Below are positions 26,473-35,591 of a stretch of DNA of 64,000 nt, one piece after another. The notes under the pieces were generated by a model. That model worked only from the letters and a program-made list of their open reading frames with translations, searched no databases and was not told where the DNA came from. Positions within the stretch are counted from its first letter, which is position 1; every line of letters starts with the position of its first letter. A program made the position numbers and the translations under genes. This stretch comes from CAWIOX01 sp963837775 (GTDB lineage: Bacteria > Pseudomonadota > Gammaproteobacteria > Burkholderiales > Burkholderiaceae_D), in assembly GCA_963837775.1 (NCBI GenBank), contig CAWIOX010000034.1, positions 21,608-85,607 on the forward strand. Direction: 5' to 3'.

Positions 26473-27054
26473 ATGGCTGCGAAAAAAATACTGATGCTGG
26501 CCGGCGATTTTGCCGAGGATTACGAAACGATGGTGCCGTATCAGGCGCTGCTGGCGGTGGGCCATCAGGTGCATGCGGTGTGCCCGGACAAGAAAGCCGG
26601 CGATTTCGTGATGACCGCGATCCACGACTTCGAAGGCCAGCAAACCTATACCGAGAAGCCCGGCCACCGCTTCACGCTGAGCCACGATTTCGACGCGGTC
26701 GATCCGGCCGGCTATGACGCGCTGCTGATCCCGGGCGGACGGGCGCCGGAATACCTGCGCCTGAATGCCAGGGTGCTCGACATCGTGCGCCATTTCGCGC
26801 AGGCCAAGAAACCGATCGCGGCAGTCTGCCACGGCGCCCAGATCCTGGCCGCGGCCCGCGTGCTGGACGGCGTGCACTGCTCGGCCTATCCGGCCTGCCG
26901 CCCGGAAGTCGAACTGGCAGGCGGGCGCTATGCAGAGATTGCCATCACCGACGCGGTCACCGACGGCAATTTCGTCACTGCACCGGCCTGGCCGGCGCAC
27001 CCGGCCTGGATCGCGCAGTTCCTCGCCTTGCTAGGGACACGGATTGTGCTATAA
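26473..27054 (+). CDS. DJ-1/PfpI family protein
   Basis: Cytoplasmic protein of 193 residues of the class I glutamine amidotransferase-like fold: KKILMLAGDFAEDYE, LLIPGGRAPEYLR with the family Glu/Gly pattern, and AVCHGAQILAAARVL with the nucleophilic Cys in the elbow. Relatives are deglycases, chaperones or proteases; activity cannot be assigned. ATG 26473 has CAGGAG upstream; ATG 26440 is too early. Divergent from the gsp operon. Confidence 0.9.
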   Translation: MAAKKILMLAGDFAEDYETMVPYQALLAVGHQVHAVCPDKKAGDFVMTAIHDFEGQQTYTEKPGHRFTLSHDFDAVDPAGYDALLIPGGRAPEYLRLNARVLDIVRHFAQAKKPIAAVCHGAQILAAARVLDGVHCSAYPACRPEVELAGGRYAEIAITDAVTDGNFVTAPAWPAHPAWIAQFLALLGTRIVL

Positions 27055-27132
27055 AAGGAGAGTGGTCGCACCGGCCACAAGCCCGTTGCGCAAGCAACGC
27101 GCAGCGGGTGGCATAAGCCAGAAGGAGCGACC

Positions 27133-27483
27133 ATGTGTGAAGTGTTTGTGAAAGCGGACCCGGCCTTGTATGCGTGCCGGGCCCGTTCGCTGCGCCTGCA
27201 TGGCGCAGTCACCTCGATCCGGCTGGAAAATCAGTTCTGGCAGGTGCTGGAAGAGATTGCCGCGCGCGACCGGATGACGACCAACCAGCTGATCACCAAA
27301 CTGTACGACGAAATCGTCGCCTATCGCGGCGAAATTGACAACTTCGCCTCCTTCCTGCGCGTCTGCTGCCTGCGCTATCTGGCGCTGATGGCCGAGCGCG
27401 AGATCCCGGCCGAGCAGCGTCTGCCGCTGGCGCAGCGCCAAGCCGGCGCGGCCACGCCGGCATCATTGCTGCATTTGCGCTGA
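27133..27483 (+). CDS. Ribbon-helix-helix domain protein
   Basis: 116 residues with AGAAGGAG upstream of ATG 27133. LHGAVTSIRLENQFWQVLEEIAARDRMTTNQLIT corresponds to the RHH_4 family (seen here as TSIRLENQFWQVLEEIA, then TTNQLITKLYDEI), often annotated as aryl-sulfate sulfotransferase-like though no such activity is expected. Probably a DNA-binding regulator. A hairpin (CCCGTTGCG / matching arm near 27087-27110) lies in the leader. Followed after 16 bases by a cupin gene, likely same transcript. Confidence 0.85.
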   Translation: MCEVFVKADPALYACRARSLRLHGAVTSIRLENQFWQVLEEIAARDRMTTNQLITKLYDEIVAYRGEIDNFASFLRVCCLRYLALMAEREIPAEQRLPLAQRQAGAATPASLLHLR

Positions 27484-27499
27484 CCGCAAGGAGAACCCC

Positions 27500-27838
27500 A
27501 TGGCACTGTCCCACGCCACGTCCGGCACCGTGATCGACATCCGACCGCTGGCGGAAAAATGCACGACATTCTCGGCCATCGCACTGTTCAAGACGCCGCA
27601 ACTCGAAGTGATCCGGATGACCATGCCGCGCGGCAAGACGATGCCGGAACACAAGGTGCCGGGCGACATCACCGTGCAATGCATCGAAGGGTCAATCGGA
27701 TTCAGCGCGCACGGCAAGACGCAAACGCTGCGCGCCGGCGAACTGATGTTCCTGGCCGGCGGCGAGCCGCATGCACTGCAGGCACTCGAAGATGCCTCGG
27801 TATTGGTCACGATCGTGCTGAAGAAAGCCACAGACTAA
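27500..27838 (+). CDS. Small cupin-domain protein
   Basis: 112 residues forming a single cupin barrel: PQLEVIRMTMPRGKTMPEHKVPGDITVQCIEG holds motif 1 (GKTMPEHKVPGDITVQCIEG is its core) and LRAGELMFLAGGEPHALQAL motif 2 with a metal-binding His. One His of motif 1 is present (EHK). Probably a metal-binding or small-molecule-sensing barrel; no substrate evident. AAGGAG lies upstream. Last gene before repeat copy C. Confidence 0.85.
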   Translation: MALSHATSGTVIDIRPLAEKCTTFSAIALFKTPQLEVIRMTMPRGKTMPEHKVPGDITVQCIEGSIGFSAHGKTQTLRAGELMFLAGGEPHALQALEDASVLVTIVLKKATD

Positions 27839-27886
27839 GGGTACTGGCCGGGCCTGCATCGGACTCCGGCAAGCCCGCAGCCCATC

Positions 27887-27970
27887 AAAATATACCCCTA
27901 GGTGTATTTTTAAAGTACCAATGAAACCGTGCGGCGAGCACATTGTTTTGATGCATACTCCCGCATTTTT
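27887..27970 (+). repeat. Intergenic structured repeat, copy C
   Basis: AAAATATAC (27887-27895) pairs with GTGTATTTT (27902-27910) with one G-U pair and loop CCCTAG; then ACCAATGAA, CGTGCGG, CATTGTTTT and a second box GCATACTCCCGCATTTTT. TGCGG can pair with CCGCA of the second box. The ATAC boxes are 63 bases apart. Lies between convergent genes (cupin, gpsA). Confidence 0.82.
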
Positions 27971-28008
27971 GCTTAAATACAGGATGCTCTAGGCCTCTGG
28001 TCAGCTGC

Positions 28009-29002
28009 CTAGAGCGCCTCGTCGCGCGGGTCGCGCGCCAGCAGCCTGACCACCATGTCGCGCGCCGAATCGCCATCGAACAGCACGCCGGCCACCGCCG
28101 CGGTGATCGGCATCTCGATGTCGCGCTCGGCCGCCAGTTCACGCACCGCCTGCGCGCAGCGCACGCCCTCGGCCACATGCCCGAGTTCGGCCACGATCTG
28201 GTCCAGCGGCTTGCCTTGCGCCAGCCCCAGTCCGACCTGACGGTTGCGCGACAGGTCGCCGGTGCAGGTCAGGATCAGATCGCCGACCCCGGTCAGCCCC
28301 ATGAAGGTTTCGGCGCGGCCGCCGAGCGCAATGCCGAGCCGCGAGATCTCCGCCAGCCCGCGCGTCATCAGCGCGGCCCGCGCATTCAGGCCCAGGCCCA
28401 GGCCATCGGCCACGCCGGTGGCGATCGCCAGGATGTTCTTGACCGCACCGCCGACTTCGACCCCGACCAGATCGTCGCTGGAATACACCCTGATATTGCC
28501 GCCATGCACCGCTGCCACCACCCGTTCACGCAAGCGCGGCAGAACCGGACGCGATGGTCAGCGCACACGGCAGGCCGCGCGCGACTTCCTGCGCAAACGA
28601 AGGGCCGGACAGCGCGCCGGCCGGGATCGCGTCGCCCAGCACCTCGCGCACCACCTGATGCGGCAGCAAATGGGTCTGCGCCTCGAAGCCCTTGCACAGC
28701 CAGACGAGATTCGGGATCGGATGCGGCTGCAGGCGCTGCGCCAGCGGCCGCAATCCGGCCACCGAAGACGCCAGAATCAGCAGCCCATCGCTGCCGGCAT
28801 GCGCAATGGCGGCCTCGAAATCGGCGCTCAGCAGCAGCGCATCGGGCAGCGGAAAGCCGGGCAATGCGGGATTTTCCCGTTGCACGGCGGCGGCGCGCAT
28901 CGCCGCCTGATTGCGGCCCCACAACACGACCTGATGTCGGGCGGCCAGCGCCAGCGCCAGCGCAGTACCCCATGCGCCGGCGCCGAGTATCGTGATTTTC
29001 AT
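28009..29002 (-). CDS. gpsA: Glycerol-3-phosphate dehydrogenase [NAD(P)+] (frameshift in this sequence)
   Basis: Makes sn-glycerol 3-phosphate for phospholipid synthesis. Rossmann motif MKITILGAGAWGTALA at the start, LVWLCKGFE, ALSGPSFAQEVARGLP, then after a frame change near 28535 VYSSDDLVGVEVGGAVKNILAIA (with the catalytic Lys in VKN) and LTGVGDLILTC. Removing one C before TTGCGTGAACGG gives SGSAALRERVVAAVHGG and 330 residues, full length. As this enzyme is normally essential, a sequencing error is the best explanation. Flanked on both sides by repeat copies C and D. Confidence 0.92.
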
Positions 29003-29097
29003 GGATGGCACGCGGATATTGGACAAGATGATGGAAGAAAAATGAGTGATTAAGGCTTGCATCAGGCATTTGGCGCGCACTAGCAGCGCCACAGGGC

Positions 29098-29180
29098 AAA
29101 AATATACTCCACCCTGTATTAATTGAAGCCCAATGAAAACGTGCGGCAACCGGTATATTTACCGGCATACTCCCGCATAA
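29098..29180 (+). repeat. Intergenic structured repeat, copy D
   Basis: AATATA (29101-29106) pairs with TGTATT (29115-29120); CCCAATGAA and CGTGCGG follow; a core hairpin CCGGTA-TATT-TACCGG (29150-29165) is unique to this copy; the second box GCATACTCCCGCAT is next, with TGCGG (29142-29146) complementary to CCGCA (29173-29177). ATAC boxes 63 bases apart. Antisense to gpsA and the SH3 gene on either side. Confidence 0.82.
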
Positions 29181-29215
29181 TCGATGAAAAATCAGGGAGT
29201 CCGGGACGTGCGGCC

Positions 29216-29659
29216 TTATTCGCCCCAGACCTCGGTTGCCTTCGCATAGCCGGACTGGCCATCGCGATGGCGGACCTTGACCCAGCCTGCGGCGGCCGGC
29301 GCCGACAGTTCCAGCAGCACGCCTTTATCGGCACTGAACACGACCGCAGCGCCCTCCTCGGCGGCCGCCCGCACCTTCAGACTGGCGACATTGGCGACGA
29401 CCGTGCGCTTGCTGCTGAGCGCCTTGGACTCCAGCCACAACAGATCGCCGCTGGCATCGCGCACCTTGCTCCATTCGCCGTAAGTCAACACCACTTCGAG
29501 CGGCATCTGACGCGGCGCGACGAATTTTTTGATCCCGCGCAGCGACGGCGCATCGTACAGCACCGCAGGCGCGTCGCCGACCGACTTGAAGTCAATCGCA
29601 TGGGCCGCGGCTGCGGCAGACAACAATATTGCAAGCGGGATAAGACGGGCAAACTGCAT
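29216..29659 (-). CDS. Exported SH3-domain protein
   Basis: 147 residues with a signal peptide (MQFARLIPLAILLSAAAAAHA). Two bacterial SH3-like repeats: residues about 22-75 (GDAPAVLYDAPSLRGIKKFV, GEWSKVRDASGDLLWLE) and 80-147 (ANVASLKVRAAAEEGAAVVF, GWVKVRHRDGQSGYAKATEVWG). Probably a periplasmic murein- or protein-binding factor. Start 29659 chosen because it begins the signal peptide. Sits between secB and gpsA, a common betaproteobacterial order. Confidence 0.85.
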   Translation of the reverse strand: MQFARLIPLAILLSAAAAAHAIDFKSVGDAPAVLYDAPSLRGIKKFVAPRQMPLEVVLTYGEWSKVRDASGDLLWLESKALSSKRTVVANVASLKVRAAAEEGAAVVFSADKGVLLELSAPAAAGWVKVRHRDGQSGYAKATEVWGE

Positions 29660-29748
29660 AAAACGACTCCTGCAATGCATGATCCCGCCAGACGGCGCAT
29701 CGTCGGCAATCGCTCGACGATGCGCGCAGGCGGAAATGGCTTTAGTGA

Positions 29749-30234
29749 TTAATGCGTTGCGCTCGAAGCGTCCGGCACCAGGATGCCTTCACCGCTTTGC
29801 TCGGCCAATGCCTGCAGGCGCTGCTGATAGAACACTTCGAAATTGATTTCGGCCAGGTGAATCGGCGGGAATCCGGCACGCGTGATCGCATCGGCGATGT
29901 TGGCGCGCAGATACGGATAGACGATATTCGGGCAGCCGATGCCGAGCAGCGGGTCGAGTTGTTCGGCAGGAATGTTGCGCGCCTCGAAAATGCCGGCTTG
30001 CTTGCCTTCGACCAGGAACGCGACCTTGTCGTTGATTTTTGCAGTGACGGTAATCGTCACGCAGGATTCGAACACGCCATCGGCCAGCGCTTCGGAGCTG
30101 ACATCGACCGCAACTTCAATGTTCGGCGACTCTTGCTCAAGGAAAATTGCCGGGGAATTAGGCTGCTCCAGAGACATGTCCTTCAGGTATACGCGCTGGA
30201 TTTGGAATACGGGTTGCAGGTTTTCTTCAGACAT
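29749..30234 (-). CDS. secB: Protein-export chaperone SecB
   Basis: Tetrameric cytoplasmic chaperone of 161 residues that keeps preproteins unfolded for SecA. FQIQRVYLKDMSLEQPNSP, GVFESCVTITVTAK, GIFEARNIPAEQLDPLLGIGCPNIVYPYLR (in part CPNIVYPYLRANIADAITRAG) and FPPIHLAEINFEVFYQQRL are diagnostic. Acidic N-terminus. Located between grxC and the SH3 gene. Confidence 0.97.
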   Translation of the reverse strand: MSEENLQPVFQIQRVYLKDMSLEQPNSPAIFLEQESPNIEVAVDVSSEALADGVFESCVTITVTAKINDKVAFLVEGKQAGIFEARNIPAEQLDPLLGIGCPNIVYPYLRANIADAITRAGFPPIHLAEINFEVFYQQRLQALAEQSGEGILVPDASSATH

Positions 30235-30334
30235 GAAACGCTTTCATAGGGGTTGAAAATGGGCAACAGATACGCGCCCTTCACATGATTGTATAGGCTG
30301 GCGCCGTTTCGGCAGAAAATGACGCCGCGTAACC

Positions 30335-30601
30335 TTACTCGCCTTGCAGCAGCGGCGTCAACTTGCCGGCATGGTCGAGCGCAGCCAGATCATCGAAACC
30401 GCCGACATGGGTGCTGCCGATATAGATTTGCGGCACGGTGCGGCGTCCGGTTTTCTGCATCATTTCTTCGCGCAGCTGGGCGTCGAGATCGACCCGGATT
30501 TTCTCGATGGTTGCAACACCACGGCTTTTCAGCAATTGCTCGGCCCGCACGCAATACGGGCAAACGGCGGTGCTGTACATCAATACACTTGCAGTCATCA
30601 T
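30335..30601 (-). CDS. grxC: Glutaredoxin 3
   Basis: Glutathione-dependent dithiol oxidoreductase of 88 residues. Redox site CPYC near residues 14-17, TVPQIYIG with the cis-Pro and GGFDDLAALD for glutathione binding. Begins MM; the second Met (30598) is equally good. Follows the rhodanese gene after seven bases and precedes secB. Confidence 0.95.
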   Translation of the reverse strand: MMTASVLMYSTAVCPYCVRAEQLLKSRGVATIEKIRVDLDAQLREEMMQKTGRRTVPQIYIGSTHVGGFDDLAALDHAGKLTPLLQGE

Positions 30602-30608
30602 TTTTTCC

Positions 30609-31010
30609 TTATTTCACCGAAGGCAAACCTTGCTTCTGCCAGTCTGCCATGCCGCCATCCAGACTGACGGCCTGGTTGAAGCCGGCTTTTTTCAGCAGCG
30701 TCAACGCTTTCGTCGAACGAATGCCCGATTGGCATACAACGATCACCGGTTTGTCTTTATACTTCTCCAGTTCGGCCAATTTGCCAGCCAATTCATTGAG
30801 CGCAATGTTTTTCGCATCACGCACATGGCCGGCGGAAAATTCGGCTGGCGTGCGCACATCCAGAACCAGGGTCTTGCCCTGATTCATCAGTTGCGTCGCC
30901 TGCAGCAGGCTAACCTTGGCACCGCGCCGCATCACTGCCGGCACCAGCAAAGCACCGCCAGACAAAAGTACCAGTGCTACTATAAAAATGTTGTCAATGA
31001 AGAATTTCAC
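30609..31010 (-). CDS. Membrane-anchored rhodanese-like protein
   Basis: 133 residues: one N-terminal helix (NIFIVALVLLSGGALLVPAV) and a rhodanese domain facing the cytoplasm or periplasm. LVLDVRTPAEFSAGHV and the active-site loop VVCQSGIRST with catalytic Cys are present. Likely sulfur transfer or cyanide/thiosulfate handling; partner unknown. First gene of the minus-strand group with grxC and secB; divergent from gpmA. Confidence 0.9.
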   Translation of the reverse strand: MKFFIDNIFIVALVLLSGGALLVPAVMRRGAKVSLLQATQLMNQGKTLVLDVRTPAEFSAGHVRDAKNIALNELAGKLAELEKYKDKPVIVVCQSGIRSTKALTLLKKAGFNQAVSLDGGMADWQKQGLPSVK

Positions 31011-31091
31011 AGGGTTCCAATGTTTAAATGAATCCCATCATTATAAAATAGAACCCTATCTCCCTTTATCCAGCCCACTACTTTTCCCACC

Positions 31092-31838
31092 ATGTATAAA
31101 ATCGTATTGATGCGCCACGGCGAATCCACCTGGAATCTAGATAATCGCTTTACCGGCTGGACCGACGTCGACCTGACTGAAAAAGGCGTGGCCGAAGCCC
31201 GCCAGGCCGGACAGGTATTGCGTGAAGCCGGCTTCAGCTTTGACCTCGCTTACACCTCGGTACTCAAACGCGCGATCCGCACGCTGTGCGGCACGCTCGA
31301 CGAAATGGACCTGATGTGGCTGCCGGTGGTGCACGACTGGCGCCTCAACGAGCGCCACTACGGTGCATTGCAAGGCTTGAACAAGGCAGAAACCGCAGCC
31401 CAGTACGGCGACGAACAGGTTCTGGTATGGCGTCGCAGCTACGACATCCCGCCACCGCCGCTCGATGCCGGCGATGAGCGCACGTCGTTCAATGACCCGC
31501 GTTATGCCGGCCTGGATCGCGCACAGATCCCGCTGACCGAGTGCCTGAAAGACACCGTTGCGCGCGTGATGCCGGTTTGGGACGACAGCATTGCGCCCGC
31601 CATCCGTGCCGGCAAACGCATCATCATCTCGGCCCACGGCAACAGCCTGCGCGCCTTGATCAAGATGCTCGACGGCATCAGCGATGCCGACATCGTCAAC
31701 CTGAACATCCCCAACGGCCAACCGCTGGTGTATGAGCTGGACGCCGACCTGAAACCGATCAAGAGCTACTACCTGGGTGACCAGTCCGCGATCGATGCGG
31801 CACTGAAAGCCGTCGCCAGCCAAGGCAAGGCCAAGTAA
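31092..31838 (+). CDS. gpmA: 2,3-bisphosphoglycerate-dependent phosphoglycerate mutase
   Basis: Glycolytic enzyme of 248 residues interconverting 3- and 2-phosphoglycerate. Phospho-His in LMRHGESTWN (His9), FTGWTDVDLTEKG, LNERHYGALQGLNKAE, and the second catalytic His in ISAHGNSLRALIK. Full length. Starts an operon-like series with the EnvC-like, ctpA and moeB genes. Confidence 0.97.
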   Translation: MYKIVLMRHGESTWNLDNRFTGWTDVDLTEKGVAEARQAGQVLREAGFSFDLAYTSVLKRAIRTLCGTLDEMDLMWLPVVHDWRLNERHYGALQGLNKAETAAQYGDEQVLVWRRSYDIPPPPLDAGDERTSFNDPRYAGLDRAQIPLTECLKDTVARVMPVWDDSIAPAIRAGKRIIISAHGNSLRALIKMLDGISDADIVNLNIPNGQPLVYELDADLKPIKSYYLGDQSAIDAALKAVASQGKAK

Positions 31839-31845
31839 GTCCGGC

Positions 31846-33291
31846 ATGCCAGCCAACCGTGCCGCACCATTGCCCAAACCAGCCCGCGCCTCACTGCGCG
31901 GCTGGGCGGCAATGCTCGGTATCGCGCTGATGGTGGGCATCGGCGCCTGCCCTGCGCCGCGCGCACAGGCGGCCGACAACATCACCGAACGCACCAGGCA
32001 AAAGCGCGCGGCAGAATCCGAGCGCGCCGAGTTACAGAAAAAACTAAGCAATATCAAACACAGCATCAACCAGACCACCAGCGCCAAAGACAGCGCTGCC
32101 GAAGCGCTGGCCAGCTCCGAAAGCGCGATCTCGGATGCCAACCGCAGCTTGCGCGATCTGGCCGAAGAACAGACCCAAACCCAGGCCAGGCTAGCCCAAT
32201 TAATGCTGGAACAGGCGCAACTCGCCAGAACTGTCGAAGCCAAGCAAGCGCAGCTCGCCAAATTACTGCGCGGACAATATGTCGCCGGCAACGAAGACCG
32301 CATCAAGTTGCTGCTGTCCGGCGACAATCCGAATCGCATCAACCGCGACATGCAATACATGGGTTACGTCTCCCAGGCGCAGGCCCAGCTGATCGAATCC
32401 TTGCGTGCGAATCTGCAAGCGGTTGGCCTCAATCAGGCCGCGACCCGCAACGCCAAGGATGAATTGGACGAAATTGCGCAAGAGCAACGCGAGCAGAAGT
32501 CCATGCTGGAGCAGGAAAAAACACGACGCGCAACATTACTGAACCAGCTTTCCAGCAAACTTGCGGTGCAGCGCAAAGAAGCCGGCAATCTGCAACAGGA
32601 TGATCAGCGCCTGTCCGGCTTGGTAGGAAAACTCGCACAATTGATAGAAGATCAGAAAAAGGCCAATGCAATCGCGCAGGAACAGCGTCGGCAAGCACAA
32701 ATAGCGGCCCAGGCAAAAGCCGAACAGCAACAGCAAGAACGCGCCAGACAACGACTGGCGCGACTGCAAAGCAAGCCGTCCGTGGCAGCCGCCAAAGGAA
32801 AAGCGCCACGCCGGGATCCGATTGATAATGACCCGGCCCCGGCACAATCGGCTACACATAATGAACTTACGCCCGTTGCCAACGTCCAAGATGGCGTATT
32901 CGCCAAAATGCGTGGCCAGTTGCGGCTGCCGGTACGTGGTGAATTAATCACAAAATACGGCAGTAAACACGGCGATGGCCCCAGCTCCCGAGGACTGTTC
33001 ATCCGCGCCAGCGACGGCACCGAGGTGAAAACCGTTGCTGGCGGACAGGTTATCTTCGCGGACTGGTTGCGTGGTTTCGGCAATCTGATCATCATCGACC
33101 ACGGCAGCCAGTACATGACCATATACGGCAATAACCAAGCCGTACTGAAACGGGCCGGGGATGCCGTCAAAGCAGGCGATGTCATCGCCAGCAGCGGGAA
33201 TAGCGGCGGCAATGCACAATCAGGTTTATACTTTGAAATGCGATATCAAGGTCGCGCGTTTGACCCGCTTGGATGGGTAACTATTAGGTGA
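31846..33291 (+). CDS. EnvC-like murein hydrolase activator (degenerate LytM/M23 domain)
   Basis: 481 residues. N-terminal signal (MLGIALMVGIGACPAPRAQA), a long coiled coil (about 45-285) and a C-terminal LytM domain (about 350-478). The metal ligands of active M23 peptidases are lost: the first site reads SRGLFIRASDGTEV and the HxH site reads LYFEMR, exactly the pattern of E. coli EnvC, which activates cell-division amidases instead of cutting peptidoglycan. Eight bases after gpmA, three before ctpA. Confidence 0.9.
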   Translation: MPANRAAPLPKPARASLRGWAAMLGIALMVGIGACPAPRAQAADNITERTRQKRAAESERAELQKKLSNIKHSINQTTSAKDSAAEALASSESAISDANRSLRDLAEEQTQTQARLAQLMLEQAQLARTVEAKQAQLAKLLRGQYVAGNEDRIKLLLSGDNPNRINRDMQYMGYVSQAQAQLIESLRANLQAVGLNQAATRNAKDELDEIAQEQREQKSMLEQEKTRRATLLNQLSSKLAVQRKEAGNLQQDDQRLSGLVGKLAQLIEDQKKANAIAQEQRRQAQIAAQAKAEQQQQERARQRLARLQSKPSVAAAKGKAPRRDPIDNDPAPAQSATHNELTPVANVQDGVFAKMRGQLRLPVRGELITKYGSKHGDGPSSRGLFIRASDGTEVKTVAGGQVIFADWLRGFGNLIIIDHGSQYMTIYGNNQAVLKRAGDAVKAGDVIASSGNSGGNAQSGLYFEMRYQGRAFDPLGWVTIR

Positions 33292-33294
33292 GAC

Positions 33295-34746
33295 ATGGGC
33301 AGCAAACTTAAAAATTTCAGTCTGATCAGTTTGGGAATGATTGCAGGCGTTGCCGCATCAATGCAATTTTCCGCGCTCGCGCAAAAAAATATCGACAACC
33401 CTTTGCCGCTGGAGGAATTGCGTCAGTTGGCAGACGTGTTCGGGCTGATCAAATCAGACTATGTCGAACCGGTCGAAGATAAAAAACTGCTGACAGAAGC
33501 AATTTCCGGCATGGTCGCCTCGCTCGACCCCCACTCTGCCTATCTGGATAAGAAGGCCTACAAGGAACTGCGCGAAGGTACACAGGGCAAATTTGTCGGC
33601 CTAGGCATAGAGGTCGGCATGGAAGACGGCTACGTCAAAGTGATCTCGCCAATTGAAGACTCACCAGCCTATCGTGCAGGACTCAAAGCGGGCGACCTCA
33701 TCACCCGGCTCGATTCAACGCCAGTCAAAGGCATGACACTGGATCAGGCTGTCAAAAAAATGCGCGGTGAACCGAATACCAAAATCACGCTCACGATCGC
33801 CCGCAAAGACGAAGATAAGCCGGTCATCATCACCATCGTACGCCAGGAAATCCATGTCCAGAGCGTAAAATCCAAGGTGGTTGAACCTGGTTATGCATGG
33901 TTGCGCGTGGCCCAGTTTCAAGAACCGACCGTAACTGATTTGGCAAAAAAAATCAGCGACATCTATGCGCAAGAGCCTCAGCTGAAAGGTCTGGTTCTCG
34001 ATCTGCGCAATGACCCGGGTGGAGTATTGCCCGGCGCAATTGGCGTTGCCGCAGCTTTCCTGCCTAAAGACGTCACCGTCGTCTCAACCAATGGCCAATT
34101 GCCGGATTCAAAAGCGACGTTTTACGCCAAACGTGAATTCTATTCTTCACGCAGCTCTTCCGACCCGCTGTCAAAGCTGCCGGAAGCAATCAAGAAAGTG
34201 CCAATGGTGATTCTGGTCAACACTGGTTCAGCCTCAGCATCTGAAATCGTAGCCGGTGCACTGCAGGACTACAAGCGTGCAACTATTATCGGTACCCAGA
34301 CTTTCGGCAAGGGCTCGGTTCAAACCATCCGTCAACTGTCGGCCGACACAGCAGTCAAATTGACGACCGCACGCTACTACACGCCAAAAGGCCGCTCGAT
34401 CCAGGCGACGGGCATCGTGCCTGACCTGATGGTGGAAGAGTATGCAGACGGTGATGGCCTGAATGGCCTACGCCTGCGCGAAGCCGATCTGCAAAAACAT
34501 CTGACCAACGGTACTGAAAAGGAAGCCGACAGCAGCAAGGTCAAACGGGATGAACTGGAAGAGGAGCAACGCATCATCGCTCAGGAAAAAAAGCGCAAGC
34601 CACTGGAATATGGCAGCAAGGAAGACTTTCAGCTGACACAAGCACTGAACCACCTGAAAGGTTTGCCTGTCAAGATTTCGAAGGCAAAGCCAGAAACCAA
34701 GGCAGATGAGGCGGCAGATACGAAAAAAGACAACATCAAAAAATAA
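33295..34746 (+). CDS. Carboxy-terminal processing protease, S41 family
   Basis: Periplasmic serine protease of 483 residues. Signal anchor (LISLGMIAGVAASMQFSALA), PDZ domain about residues 95-170 (GIEVGMEDGYVKVISPIEDSPA), and catalytic Ser in NTGSASASEI with Lys in TFGKGSVQT. The lysine/glutamate-rich C-terminal tail (about 400-483) is longer than average. A strong terminator follows, ending the gpmA-EnvC-ctpA unit. Confidence 0.95.
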   Translation: MGSKLKNFSLISLGMIAGVAASMQFSALAQKNIDNPLPLEELRQLADVFGLIKSDYVEPVEDKKLLTEAISGMVASLDPHSAYLDKKAYKELREGTQGKFVGLGIEVGMEDGYVKVISPIEDSPAYRAGLKAGDLITRLDSTPVKGMTLDQAVKKMRGEPNTKITLTIARKDEDKPVIITIVRQEIHVQSVKSKVVEPGYAWLRVAQFQEPTVTDLAKKISDIYAQEPQLKGLVLDLRNDPGGVLPGAIGVAAAFLPKDVTVVSTNGQLPDSKATFYAKREFYSSRSSSDPLSKLPEAIKKVPMVILVNTGSASASEIVAGALQDYKRATIIGTQTFGKGSVQTIRQLSADTAVKLTTARYYTPKGRSIQATGIVPDLMVEEYADGDGLNGLRLREADLQKHLTNGTEKEADSSKVKRDELEEEQRIIAQEKKRKPLEYGSKEDFQLTQALNHLKGLPVKISKAKPETKADEAADTKKDNIKK

Positions 34747-34769
34747 GCGTCAAAGTACACATATGAACC

Positions 34770-34795
34770 AAGGCCGCAGAGATGCGGCCTTTTTT
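34770..34795 (+). terminator. Rho-independent terminator after ctpA
   Basis: AAGGCCGCA (34770-34778), GAGA loop, TGCGGCCTT (34783-34791), then TTTT. Perfect 9-bp stem. Confidence 0.93.
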
Positions 34796-34832
34796 GGTGA
34801 AGCCTCACCGTAATTTTTTGCAATGCCCGCCC

Positions 34833-35591
34833 ATGAACGATAATCAGCTACTGCGCTATTCCCGTCATATCCTGCTCGATGAAATTGGTATCGAAGGTCA
34901 GGAAAAAATTCTGTCTGCACACGCACTGATCATCGGTGCCGGTGGCCTGGGCTCGCCGGCAGCGTTTTATCTGGCGTCAGCCGGTGTGGGAAGAATTACC
35001 CTGGTCGATAATGACATCGTGGATTTGACCAATCTGCAACGCCAGATCCTGCACACAACAGACCGCATTGGTCAGCCAAAAACTGTTTCCGGGCAACAGA
35101 CTCTGGCACAGATCAATCCTGAAATTCAGATCGTCGCACTGAATGAAAGGCTAGAAGGAGCACGCCTGAACGAATTAGTGTCGCAGGCCAGTATCGTGCT
35201 CGATTGCAGCGACAACTTCGCGACGCGGCATGCGATCAATCAGGCTTGCGTGACCCACAAGATACCCCTGGTATCGGGCGCAGCAATTAAATTTGACGGC
35301 CAGATCAGTGTATTCGACCCACGCAACCAGACCGCCCCCTGTTATGCCTGCCTTTTCCCACCAGATCAACAGCATGAGGAGGTTCGTTGCGCCACGATGG
35401 GGGTGTTCGCGCCGCTGGTCGGCATCATAGGCACCATGCAAGCCGCCGAAGCGCTGAAATTAATCGTGGGAATAGGCACATCGCTTGCTGGCCGCTTATT
35501 ATTGCTGGATGTACGCAATATGGATTGGACCAGTATCCGGATTGTGCGCAATAGATCGTGCACTGTGTGCGGGAAATCAGAAACCGTTTAA
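34833..35591 (+). CDS. moeB: MoeB/ThiF-family adenylyltransferase
   Basis: E1-like enzyme of 252 residues that adenylates the C-terminal Gly of MoaD (or ThiS). Nucleotide site IIGAGGLGSPAAFYLASAGV, LVDNDIVDLTNLQRQ with the adenylation Asp and Arg, zinc cysteines CYAC and CTVC, and Cys in EVRCATMGVFAPLVG. Lacks a rhodanese domain. ATG 34833 is the family start; the frame extends upstream into the terminator. MoeB and ThiF are hard to separate by sequence; absence of thi genes nearby favours MoeB only weakly. Confidence 0.9.
   Translation: MNDNQLLRYSRHILLDEIGIEGQEKILSAHALIIGAGGLGSPAAFYLASAGVGRITLVDNDIVDLTNLQRQILHTTDRIGQPKTVSGQQTLAQINPEIQIVALNERLEGARLNELVSQASIVLDCSDNFATRHAINQACVTHKIPLVSGAAIKFDGQISVFDPRNQTAPCYACLFPPDQQHEEVRCATMGVFAPLVGIIGTMQAAEALKLIVGIGTSLAGRLLLLDVRNMDWTSIRIVRNRSCTVCGKSETV

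Noticed and set aside
28009..29002. gpsA as a true pseudogene
   Set aside because: A single extra base explains the break, the rest is fully conserved, the gene is normally essential, and the same insertion-type break recurs in many other genes here.
5941..29180. Tiny ORFs inside the repeats starting at the conserved ATGAA (MNTCGK.., MKPCGE.., MKTCGN..)
   Set aside because: Open only in copies A, C and D; stop codons follow within seven codons in copy B, copy E has CTG in place of ATG, and copy F lacks the segment. No ribosome site precedes them.
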